Source: JAMZMI01 sp963848175
GTDB taxonomy: Bacteria; Bacteroidota; Bacteroidia; Cytophagales; Cyclobacteriaceae
Direction of reading: 5' to 3'
NCBI GenBank assembly: GCA_963848175.1
Contig: CAWKCO010000007.1
Location: 124,001-188,000 of the forward strand
Length of the DNA: 64,000 nucleotides
Of this stretch, positions 17,403-24,923 are shown in pieces. Below the pieces are notes generated by a model. The model did no database searches. It was not told the DNA's origin and worked only from the letters and a program-made list of their open reading frames with translations. The number at the start of each line of letters is the position of its first letter. Within the stretch, counting starts at the first letter, position 1. The position numbers and the translations under genes were made by a program.

Positions 17403-18093
17403 ATGTATCTTTCGGCACTGGTCATCGGTTTTTTAGGTAGCCTGCATTGCCTCGGCATGTGCGGCCCCATCGCGCTGGCTATTCCTGTGCCTCGTCGCAA
17501 AAAGACCATTGCCTTTGCGCTTGTACCACACCGGACGCATTTTGATGTACGCCCTACTTGGGCTCATATTTGGGCTTTTTGGATTTTCTGCGGCTGTCGG
17601 CGGCTTTCAGCAAGTGCTCACCATCAGCATAGGCGTGTTTCTTTTGCTGATGATCTTTCTGCCGAGCCTTTCCAGCCGCTTTCTTGCCAGATATTACAAT
17701 ACCAGATGGATGCAATGGGTGCGACGCACCACCGTGCAGCAGTTTCAGCAAAAGACCTTTACTGCTACCTTCACCGCTGGCGTACTCAACGGGCTATTAC
17801 CTTGCGGACTTATCTACATGGCCATTGGAGGCACATTGGCTACCGCAAATTATTTGCAAGGCGCAGTATACATGATCGTTTTTGGTCTCGGCACATTGCC
17901 CGCTTTGGTCGGATTTTGGCTCGTGCCTTCCCTTGCCAAAATCAAATCCACCACATGGCTCAGCAAAACCATTCCCGTGGTGGGTGTTGCCCTCGCACTT
18001 CTTTTTATCTATCGCGGAGTGGCCTTCTCCATCCCGCAAGTCGATCCATATTTGGGTGTCATAGGCTTTGACAAAATTCCCGTTTGCCGATAA
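17403..18093 (+). CDS. Sulfite exporter TauE/SafE-like membrane protein of the cco operon (one frameshift)
   Basis: Polytopic membrane protein of the family found at the end of cco operons (CcoH2/YE4-type) and thought to help copper or cytochrome maturation. The N-terminus FLGSLHCLGMCGPIALAI holds the conserved HCxxMC metal-binding-like motif. The rest (YHTGRILMYALLGLIFGLFG, GVLNGLLPCGLIYMAI, FGLGTLPALVGF) is in another frame. One surplus T near 17521 explains the shift (GCG-CTG-TAC expected). The restored length is about 230 aa. It is the last gene of the oxidase operon. Confidence 0.8.
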
Positions 18094-18249
18094 ATTTTTC
18101 TTTTTTTCTTGGAGAGAACAGGCATCACCTTGCTCCACTGATATTCCCGCTATCCCCGCCAGGCCAACGCTCCACCCACTATCGGGTCTACGCGACCCGG
18201 TCTATGTTGCACAGCAGTTCCTTCGATCAAAAATAGTTTTTTAATTTCG

Positions 18250-18265
18250 TTGGTGTTATCACCAA
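18250..18265. repeat. Palindromic repeat core, copy 1
   Basis: TTGGTG-TTAT-CACCAA is a perfect 6-bp inverted repeat. The same core (TGGTGTTATCACCA) recurs at 23594-23607 and 24341-24354 within longer related repeats. Confidence 0.7.
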
Positions 18266-18357
18266 TGAATGCTGGTACGGGTCTTTTCTGGATTTTTAAT
18301 TCAGATTTACTCATGAGCGTTGAAATTCTAGTTCCTGTGAACATTTCCAAAACCTGC

Positions 18358-18367
18358 TATCTTAGCT
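18358..18367 (+). promoter_or_regulatory. Recurrent promoter-like motif TATCTTAGCT, copy 1
   Basis: An identical 10-mer occurs four times in this region, always on the plus strand and 57-65 nt upstream of a start codon. It fits the -7 consensus TAnnTTTG with one change. This copy serves the HNH nuclease gene. Confidence 0.45.
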
Positions 18368-18432
18368 GAGATAAAAGAGGAAGACACAGGTGGGTGGTTT
18401 TCTTAGAGTTCATACCAAGAAAAAAATCCAAA

Positions 18433-19152
18433 ATGGCAACTGAATTATCATCATTAGAATGGATTGAAATTTTACAAAATGACAAAATCATTCGAGTAAG
18501 AGATATATCTATTTTTCAAACAATGTATGGTTTTCCAAAACAAGCTGCTGCATCTAGTCAAATTGGACTTATTCTAGGGTCAACAGCGAAAAATAAATCA
18601 GGAGGAATAAATCTTGAAATATGGAGATTAGCAGAACGCATTTCTAAATATTACGACATAAATTTCACAGAACGATCAGAACGAAAGTACAAATTTTGGG
18701 ATTTGTTTTTTAATGGTTGGGATGAAGGGAGTTTATTTATTTGGCAGTTGCGAACCGAACTTAAAACGGCACTAGAAGAAACAGGATTAACAGGTGATGT
18801 GCAATTTCCTGAAGAAATTCCAACTTATGACCAATCCACTTTGGTTGAAGGGTTGAAAAGAACAATAACAGTAAACATCTACGAAAGAAACTCACAAGCA
18901 CGAAAAAAATGTATTCAGCATTGGGGGTCTGTTTGCTCCGTTTGTGATTTTGAGTTTGAAAAGCAATATGGTGAATTAGGAAAAGGTTTTATTCATGTCC
19001 ATCATTTGATTCCCATTTCGGAAGTAGGACAAACTTATCAAGTTGATCCAATAAGTGATTTACTACCAGTTTGTCCGAATTGTCATGCAATGTTACATCG
19101 TGCGAACCCCCCATTAACGATTGATGAATTGAAAGCGAAACTGAAAAAATAG
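18433..19152 (+). CDS. HNH endonuclease domain protein
   Basis: Predicted nuclease of about 239 aa. The C-terminal HNH/zinc-finger domain is clear: CSVCDFEF, FIHVHHLIPISEVG with the catalytic HH, and LLPVCPNCHAMLHR. The N-terminal 140 residues (LEWIEILQNDKIIRVRDISI, FWDLFFNGW) resemble nothing I can name and may recognise DNA. The ATG at 18433 is preferred to one at 18394 because the extra 13 residues (VFLEFIPRKKSK) look unrelated to a protein N-terminus and the promoter-like motif then has normal spacing. AT-rich composition compared with neighbours suggests transfer. A McrA-like restriction or a mobile defence role is possible. Confidence 0.75.
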   Translation: MATELSSLEWIEILQNDKIIRVRDISIFQTMYGFPKQAAASSQIGLILGSTAKNKSGGINLEIWRLAERISKYYDINFTERSERKYKFWDLFFNGWDEGSLFIWQLRTELKTALEETGLTGDVQFPEEIPTYDQSTLVEGLKRTITVNIYERNSQARKKCIQHWGSVCSVCDFEFEKQYGELGKGFIHVHHLIPISEVGQTYQVDPISDLLPVCPNCHAMLHRANPPLTIDELKAKLKK

Positions 19153-19308
19153 CAATAACAATCTGTACACAATCATGCGTGTGGATTCGCCATGCAGAAA
19201 CCATCTAATCAAGATTTCAATCCTGATTTACGTGCCATTAATGTGATCTGTTTTTGAGCCTTAGCCTGCTTCATATTACAAATACTGTACAGTCTGATAT
19301 AAAGCGAT

Positions 19309-19318
19309 TATCTTAGCT
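19309..19318 (+). promoter_or_regulatory. Recurrent promoter-like motif TATCTTAGCT, copy 2
   Basis: The motif lies 56 nt upstream of the ATG of the two-tag T9SS protein. Confidence 0.45.
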
Positions 19319-19374
19319 CAGACATAACCGAGATATACCCTTTGGGTGTTTGCTGGTTATTAGATTTTATAGTC

Positions 19375-20012
19375 ATGAAAAACACTGCAATAACACTAAT
19401 ATTTAATCTGCTGGCATTGGCGGCTATCGCTCAGACAGGTAAGCCTCAGGTTAATTTTATCCCAATCCATTTGCCGATTCTGTAACCTACAGTGTTACCA
19501 CGAACTACGGTGATTCTTTAGAACTGAAAATTTACGATCTACAAGGGAGGCTTAGGTGGAGTTTTGATAAACAGCCGTTTTATAAATCTCAAACGATCAG
19601 CCTAACCACAGAACCCCTGAGTACCGGACTTTACTTTACTTCCATTGCTATAGATAGTACGATCAATCGTAGCAAAATAATCAAAGATGGAGGGGCTGAA
19701 ACTATTCATCTTAAACTCGACATAACAGTCTCTCCTTTATTGTCAGTCAAAACACTTCTTTCAGATGATATGGTTATCTATCCCAATCCATCCGATTCAG
19801 AAATCACTGTTTTACTAAAGTCAAAGGACAAGCAAGTGAACGTTTATCTCAGCGATATGGAAGGCAAAGTGATTCTTAGCGAAACATTTGATAACGAAAC
19901 AGGGATCATAAAGTGGAAACCAAATTTGTCCAACCTATCAGATGGTATCTATACGATCCATTCCAAATCTAAAAGCAGTCAATTATCTATGAGAATAGTG
20001 AAAGGTCGCTGA
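19375..20012 (+). CDS. Short T9SS substrate made of two sorting-type domains (one frameshift)
   Basis: A signal peptide (MKNTAITLIFNLLALAAIAQ) is followed directly by FYPNPFADSVTY, LKIYDLQGRL and LSTGLYFTSI, a type A T9SS sorting-like domain. A second copy follows: VIYPNPSDSEITV, VYLSDMEGKVI and LSDGIYTIHSKS. The second one forms the C-terminus. The frame changes near 19455-19458, where one T seems missing in a T run. Restored, the protein is about 212 aa with no catalytic domain. Sorting domains normally hang on the end of large exported proteins, so a protein of only signal plus two tags is odd. The role is unknown; it may be a surface filler or the remnant of a larger protein. Confidence 0.65.
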
Positions 20013-20275
20013 ACCTCTTCTACGAATTTCAATCCTTGGCAAGGGTATTTGAAGAAAATCTCTGTAGAAAAGGCTGAAGTAATTGAGGGTTGCGTTGAGA
20101 GTATTTGAATGTTATGCTGGGGTTTGTTCGCTACAATTCCATGAGATTATAAATCCGAAGTGGGTTTGTTATTCTTGAAATTGAAATCACCAGTTGTTTA
20201 GATAGATTGCCCATCGAGTATTGCCAAATCGACAAACTGGAAACTTTCAACCGACTTACTTAACCTTCCCCCAAC

Positions 20276-23200
20276 ATGAAACTTCACTCATCTCTCGTCA
20301 CGCTGGTTTTGCTAGCAATGCTATTCTCTTCTTGCCACAAAACTCAGGACGCTAAACTCAACTACTTTCCGCTCACTGAGCACACCAACCTCACAGGTTC
20401 TGCCTTTGGTCAGACCTACAACGAGTGGAAAACGAATAAGTCTTTGGAAGGAACAGACCACATTTGGAGGGAGCATATTCCTGAGTTTGTTGAACTAAAG
20501 GAAGCCCAGTTGACTTTCAAAAGAGATGCTAGGGTAGTGGTGAAGTTTCCCAGATATACTGGCGAAATGGAGGTGAAGAAAGGGCAGTCCATGGATGTTT
20601 CGGAATGGATCGGCATTGGGCGGCATACCTATCAGATCACTTCGCTTGAGGATGTAGATGTGCAGTTTGATTTTAAGGTGACAGTTCTTCGTCCTATTGT
20701 AGAAACCAAAGACGAGGCTTACATCATTTCAGCGAAAAATATTGGTTATTCACAGCGGCATTGGCTGGAAGATGACCGTGCTCAGCAGCGTGTTGGCCGC
20801 ACAGAATTATTTGTAAAGACCTTGCCACAAGATTATAGCACGACCACTGTAAGTCAGAAAATAGACCTAAATGGCACTTGGAAATACAAAAAAGTAGAAG
20901 GGTTGAATATTGAAGATTATTCCTACACTTGGCTGGATGACAGTGCTTGGGATGCTGTGAGCGTACCTCACAAATGGGAAACAGAATTTCCAGAATGGAA
21001 AGGCCAGATGTGGTATAGAAAGACGGTAGATGTGCCACAAGATTGGTCTGGGCAGAAGGTATTGCTGCGCTTTTCGGGCATAGACGATCAGCCGAGAATT
21101 TATGTAAACGGCCAAGAAGTAGGTTACAACTGCGGTTGGCACAGGGCTTTTCAATTGGATATCAGCGAACATCTGCGTGCAGGTGAAGCGAACATCATTG
21201 CCATGCATGTATCTAGGCGCGACCCGAAAGCCAGCACATGGGTGTATGACGGGGGCATGGTCTATGGATTTATCAAAGACTTTATACTTTCGGGCTATCC
21301 GCTAAAAACGGAGTATTTGGGGGGCATTTTCGGCTCCACCAACGAAATGGCGATTGTGGAAAATACTGGATCCGTTCTATTCGAACCGCGCGTTCATCCT
21401 TATTTGGAAGGGCTACTTCAGTTTTCCTTTGAGGCGGGCAAGCAGCCGTTGAGTTTCGGAGATCGCACTACTTTGTCTTATCGCCCACCGATCATGTCTT
21501 ATCACAATGTGAAAACTGGCGCGGCGCAAGATGCGACGGTCAAGACGATCACGGGTTATGAGCAAGACGTGATCCTGATAGAAGGTTCGATTCCTACTGA
21601 AAAAGAGGTAACCGTGCGTGTGCGTGTTCGGCCATTTAAGATTGGTGAAAACCAAAAAGTGACATTGAGCAAGCTACCTACAGGAGTGGCGGTGCGCTTG
21701 GGGGATGGTACGGTATATGGTGAAATTCATGCTTTGAAAAATCAGATCAAGGCCATTGAAATTCAAGAAAATATGAATGCGCCGTATCACCAGCAGGAAA
21801 AAGTGATTTTACTCAAACTAATATTGGATAGCGAAAAGTCCTTTCAAGTGGGGGTTTTTACCAACAAAGAAACAGCTCAGACCAAAGATTGGTTGGCGGC
21901 CAATGACGATGCTTTCGGGCAATTAACCCAAACTTGGGACGATAAGATTTTTAGCTACACCACGCCGTTGCGCGCAGAGGAGGGAGCAGCTGCCAGCTAC
22001 CGTACCTACAAGCAGACGCTCACGCTAGACGCGAAGGATGTGGATGGAGAGATCAAAGGGCTTTTCACTTCGCTGATCAAATATCCTGTGTTTTGGTTGC
22101 GGGATGGATCTATCAGCGTGCCGGGCGCGATGTATGGCGGAGAAAGATCGAACAAAATTGCGGTGAATTTTGCAGGTGAAGTCTATGATGCAGCACGTCA
22201 AAATATTGACAATGTGATTCTCAATCCTGACGGTAGTTTTACGCCGGGTCGCCGTGCTTCAGATGCGGCGACACTTTCCATTTACGCCATTTATAAGGTT
22301 TGGTGTCAAGAAGGCGATGACTGGCTCCAAGCCCACTATGAGTCCGTTTTGACCTATCTCAACCATGCGGTGAAGGTGGATCAATACCTAGGCGATCCAG
22401 CAGATGGCATCATTCGCTCGTCCGATGGTGACTGGTATGATTCGGCTTACAAACTCAAATATCTGCGCAAGGGTGCTTCGCTCTTCGTGCAAGTCAATTA
22501 TTTGCGCGCACTCAAATATGGAGTTCCTATGGCCAAGGCGATGGGCGATGAAGCAAATGCAAAACTTTGGCAAGAACTGCTGGAAAAGGGATCGAAGAAT
22601 TTTGTAAAACCTATCCAAGACGGAGGTTATTATTTGCCCGAGCAAGGGTATTTGGCGGATGCCATCATGAAGCTCGATAGTCTGGGCGGCTGGAAGTATC
22701 CTGATGATCTGTCCAACGTGAGTGTTTTTGCAGGATTCAGAGCCATGCCACATAGCACCGCCCTTATTGAGGGTTTTATCACCGATAAAAACTTGAAAGC
22801 CAATATTCTGAAATGCATAGACAACTACAACATCCTCAGACCTGTGCCGGGGCTTACGCAATATCCATTTTCTGATTTTATGAAAGCAGAAGGTATGACT
22901 GGCGAATATGAAACCACACCTTTCAATTATAATTGGAAGATTTTGCCTGGCAATCAGGCTGCTGGCGGTCGTTGGCCTTTTGTTGGGGGCATCATCGAAA
23001 ATGCACTTTGGAGTGTGGGTGCTACCCAGCTTGCCGAGGAGGCCAATACCAACCTTGCCGGATACCTAAAATCCGCTTGGCAGCCGGCCAGACCTACCGA
23101 GGATATTCACGCATCTGGGCTCTTCCGCAATGAGGCGGGTAGTCCCATTGATACCGAGGGCTTTTACTTTTTGTGGGGTTCGGCCACACCGCTAGAGGCT

Positions 23201-23536
23201 TTGGTGGAGGGTAAATACGGTATTCGTCCCGTTCCTAATGGATTCAGCCTAGACCCAAAAAACTGTGGGGTGGGTGACGGGATCAACAAAATAGCCATTC
23301 GAAAAGGAACCATTTCGTATCAACGTGTAGCGGAAAATACCTTTGAGATCACTCTCGCACAGCCTGTGGATGGGTTTATTTATTTCAAAGTTCCAGCCAA
23401 TTTTCAGGCTAGCAATGTGTCGGTGAGTAAATCCATTTCAGGAGAATATGCGGCTTTGCCCGATCTGAAAGTACGTGAGGGTGAAGTGGTCATTCCATTT
23501 GAGCAGGAGTGGACAAGCGTGAAGATTTCTTTTTGA
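20276..23536 (+). CDS. Lipoprotein glycosidase with GH2-type sugar-binding domain and (alpha/alpha)6-barrel-like catalytic region
   Basis: 1086-aa predicted polysaccharide-degrading enzyme, surface or periplasmic. The lipobox LLAMLFSSC places the lipidated Cys at residue 20. Residues about 195-345 form a jelly roll of the GH2 N-terminal type: LNGTWKYKKV, WDAVSVPHKWE, WYRKTVDVP and RIYVNGQEVGYNCGWHRAF. The C-terminal 500 residues look like a six-hairpin glycosidase, as in GH78 rhamnosidases and relatives: TPGRRASDAATLSIYAIYKVW, IIRSSDGDWYDSA, and GGRWPFVGGIIENALWSVG. Acidic residues in SDGDWYD and EAGSPIDTEGFYFLWGSATP may be catalytic. The exact GH family and substrate are not determinable by eye. 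It is a single gene, GC-richer than flanking orphans. Confidence 0.65.
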   Translation: MKLHSSLVTLVLLAMLFSSCHKTQDAKLNYFPLTEHTNLTGSAFGQTYNEWKTNKSLEGTDHIWREHIPEFVELKEAQLTFKRDARVVVKFPRYTGEMEVKKGQSMDVSEWIGIGRHTYQITSLEDVDVQFDFKVTVLRPIVETKDEAYIISAKNIGYSQRHWLEDDRAQQRVGRTELFVKTLPQDYSTTTVSQKIDLNGTWKYKKVEGLNIEDYSYTWLDDSAWDAVSVPHKWETEFPEWKGQMWYRKTVDVPQDWSGQKVLLRFSGIDDQPRIYVNGQEVGYNCGWHRAFQLDISEHLRAGEANIIAMHVSRRDPKASTWVYDGGMVYGFIKDFILSGYPLKTEYLGGIFGSTNEMAIVENTGSVLFEPRVHPYLEGLLQFSFEAGKQPLSFGDRTTLSYRPPIMSYHNVKTGAAQDATVKTITGYEQDVILIEGSIPTEKEVTVRVRVRPFKIGENQKVTLSKLPTGVAVRLGDGTVYGEIHALKNQIKAIEIQENMNAPYHQQEKVILLKLILDSEKSFQVGVFTNKETAQTKDWLAANDDAFGQLTQTWDDKIFSYTTPLRAEEGAAASYRTYKQTLTLDAKDVDGEIKGLFTSLIKYPVFWLRDGSISVPGAMYGGERSNKIAVNFAGEVYDAARQNIDNVILNPDGSFTPGRRASDAATLSIYAIYKVWCQEGDDWLQAHYESVLTYLNHAVKVDQYLGDPADGIIRSSDGDWYDSAYKLKYLRKGASLFVQVNYLRALKYGVPMAKAMGDEANAKLWQELLEKGSKNFVKPIQDGGYYLPEQGYLADAIMKLDSLGGWKYPDDLSNVSVFAGFRAMPHSTALIEGFITDKNLKANILKCIDNYNILRPVPGLTQYPFSDFMKAEGMTGEYETTPFNYNWKILPGNQAAGGRWPFVGGIIENALWSVGATQLAEEANTNLAGYLKSAWQPARPTEDIHASGLFRNEAGSPIDTEGFYFLWGSATPLEALVEGKYGIRPVPNGFSLDPKNCGVGDGINKIAIRKGTISYQRVAENTFEITLAQPVDGFIYFKVPANFQASNVSVSKSISGEYAALPDLKVREGEVVIPFEQEWTSVKISF

Positions 23537-23581
23537 TGGGTTGAGCGATGGAAAGGGATGATTGATGGTGAGGGATTTTTT

Positions 23582-23615
23582 GCACAGCCTCTGTTGGTGT
23601 TATCACCAGCAGAAT
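23582..23615. repeat. 34-bp direct repeat, left of higBA
   Basis: Matches the copy at 24328-24361 at 31 of 34 positions. The core is a hairpin, CTGTTGGTG-TTAT-CACCAGCAG, with one G-T pair. Together the copies bracket the higBA genes and their promoter. Confidence 0.85.
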
Positions 23616-23640
23616 GAATATTACCAATCCAGAACTTTTT

Positions 23641-23675
23641 ACTTTTGTGAAAAGTTATCTAATTAGCTAACTTTG
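23641..23675 (+). promoter_or_regulatory. higBA promoter with overlapping operator palindrome
   Basis: TTG (23645-23647), a 20-nt spacer and TAACTTTG (23668-23675) make an excellent Bacteroidetes promoter. The higB ATG follows 5 nt later, so the mRNA would be nearly leaderless. ACTTTT-GTG-AAAAGT (23641-23655) is a perfect inverted repeat over the -33 box, the expected place for HigA autorepression. Confidence 0.6.
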
Positions 23676-23680
23676 TTCGC

Positions 23681-24028
23681 ATGGACGAAAGTGATGCTGT
23701 CAGAAAGGTATTGATCTTTGGTGAAAATTTTTGGGAATTTTACAACGCACAAACTCCTAAGATTAAGGAGCGCATAAACTGGACAATCAAGTTGATTAAG
23801 ACAGTTGAACGTGTGCCAGCGAAATATCTCAAAAACATTACTGGAACGACCTTGTATGAGATGCGCATGATTTCGGGAACGAACATCTACCGAATATTTT
23901 GCTTTTTCGACAAAGGTAAATTGGTCGTGGTTTTGAATGGCTTTCAAAAGAAGACACAGAAAACACCAAAAAATGAGATTAAACTAGCTGAAAAACTGCA
24001 AAAACAATATTACGATGAGCAAAACTAA
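23681..24028 (+). CDS. higB: HigB-type toxin (RelE/ParE superfamily, Gp49-like)
   Basis: 115-aa toxin, predicted to be an mRNA interferase. The fold is seen in VPAKYLKNITGTTLYEMRMI, NIYRIFCFFDKGKLVVVLNGFQKKTQKTP and EIKLAEKLQKQYY, the classical phage-derived Gp49/HigB pattern with Phe-x-Lys-Lys-Thr-x-Lys-Thr-Pro. The toxin gene precedes the antitoxin, as in hig loci, and overlaps it by 14 nt. Promoter and operator lie directly upstream. Both genes sit between two 34-bp direct repeats. Confidence 0.9.
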   Translation: MDESDAVRKVLIFGENFWEFYNAQTPKIKERINWTIKLIKTVERVPAKYLKNITGTTLYEMRMISGTNIYRIFCFFDKGKLVVVLNGFQKKTQKTPKNEIKLAEKLQKQYYDEQN

Positions 24029-24314
24029 AATTGTAGACTTTGACGATCATCTAAACTTAGAGTACGGTGAACGAGGAACTAAATTGAGAGAAAGTTTTGA
24101 AGAGGGTTTTGAGGCTTTTCGATTAGGAGCAATGCTTCAAGAGCTACGTAAGAATCAAGGTATGACTCAGGAGCAATTGGCAAAGAAGTGCGGAACAACC
24201 AAGACGTATATTTCAAGAATCGAAAACGATGCAAGTGATATCCGTCTTTCAACCCTTATGCGGATAATCAGAGAAGGGCTTGGAGGACACCTAAAACTCA
24301 ATGTAGAAGTATAA
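24015..24314 (+). CDS. higA: HigA-type antitoxin, XRE-family regulator
   Basis: 99-aa antitoxin. A helix-turn-helix of the XRE/Cro type occupies residues about 36-90: LGAMLQELRKNQGMTQEQLAKKCGTTKTYISRIENDAS. The N-terminal 35 residues are charged and probably bind HigB. Translation is coupled to higB by the 14-nt overlap. It is expected to bind the palindrome in front of higB. The pair is complete, with no visible defects. Confidence 0.92.
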   Translation: MSKTKIVDFDDHLNLEYGERGTKLRESFEEGFEAFRLGAMLQELRKNQGMTQEQLAKKCGTTKTYISRIENDASDIRLSTLMRIIREGLGGHLKLNVEV

Positions 24315-24327
24315 CACTAAGGAAAGA

Positions 24328-24361
24328 GCAGAGCCTTTGTTGGTGTTATCACCAGCAGACT
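24328..24361. repeat. 34-bp direct repeat, right of higBA
   Basis: Same orientation as the copy at 23582-23615, 746 bp away, differing at three positions. It begins 13 nt after the higA stop codon. Confidence 0.85.
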
Positions 24362-24372
24362 CATTTTTCTTT

Positions 24373-24382
24373 TATCTTAGCT
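24373..24382 (+). promoter_or_regulatory. Recurrent promoter-like motif TATCTTAGCT, copy 3
   Basis: The motif lies 59 nt upstream of the ATG of the 148-aa lipoprotein gene and 11 nt downstream of the right higBA repeat. Confidence 0.45.
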
Positions 24383-24441
24383 GTAATCCAATTTAGTTAA
24401 AAGCAAAGGAGTTTCTAATTGATATTACCGTAACCTATTCT

Positions 24442-24888
24442 ATGCGCATAATTGTCCAATTTTCGACTTTAATCCTCATAATCGGCCTCATATCGAACTG
24501 CTCCACCCAGAAGGAGCAAACTCGGGTATTAACTGCAACTGACAGTCTTTGGCTAAACTTCGCCACAGCAATGGAAGGCAGAAATTTGGATTACCTCATT
24601 GCAAACTCATTAGACTCTATTTTCTGTGTCGATTGTGAGTATAGCAACTCTGGAAGCGACCGAAAACTTTATCAGGCTGAATATCTGTTTAACAATCTGA
24701 TGCCAGAACTAATGCATTTGGATGATCTTACAATGACCGAATTCTCAACGTATCAAGACTCTACAGGAATTATGGTTAACTATTCAATTGCATCTAAAAA
24801 CGCTCCAGAAGGAGGTTATAACCTCATATTTGTTCTTGAGTATACGCATGGTAACTACTATTTGGCTGAGAGAACTTTTGTGCCGTAA
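24442..24888 (+). CDS. Putative lipoprotein, unknown function
   Basis: 148-aa protein with a lipoprotein signal: hydrophobic MRIIVQFSTLILIIGLISNC, lipobox LISNC with Cys20. The mature part starts with DSLWLNFATAMEGRNLDYLIANSLDSI and ends in a beta-rich segment, GYNLIFVLEYTHGNYYLAERTF. This pattern recalls small NTF2-like or DUF4878-like cup domains, but the match is weak. It stands alone between higBA and the convergent CotH gene and has its own promoter-like motif. Function cannot be inferred. Confidence 0.65.
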   Translation: MRIIVQFSTLILIIGLISNCSTQKEQTRVLTATDSLWLNFATAMEGRNLDYLIANSLDSIFCVDCEYSNSGSDRKLYQAEYLFNNLMPELMHLDDLTMTEFSTYQDSTGIMVNYSIASKNAPEGGYNLIFVLEYTHGNYYLAERTFVP

Positions 24889-24923
24889 GTAGAATATCAC
24901 GAACCTCAGGTTTTAGCCTATCC

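Larger units (their letters stand above)
18094..18432. other. Gene-free stretch after the cbb3 operon
   Basis: No supported gene. It contains the palindromic repeat core at 18250-18265 and the promoter-like motif at 18358-18367. The part around 18140-18230 is GC-richer, with a small GGGTC/GACCC hairpin (18183-18200). Confidence 0.4.

Noticed and set aside
23582..24361. Integron attC sites around higBA
   Set aside because: The repeats lack the GTTRRRY and RYYYAAC boxes and no integrase is in the window.
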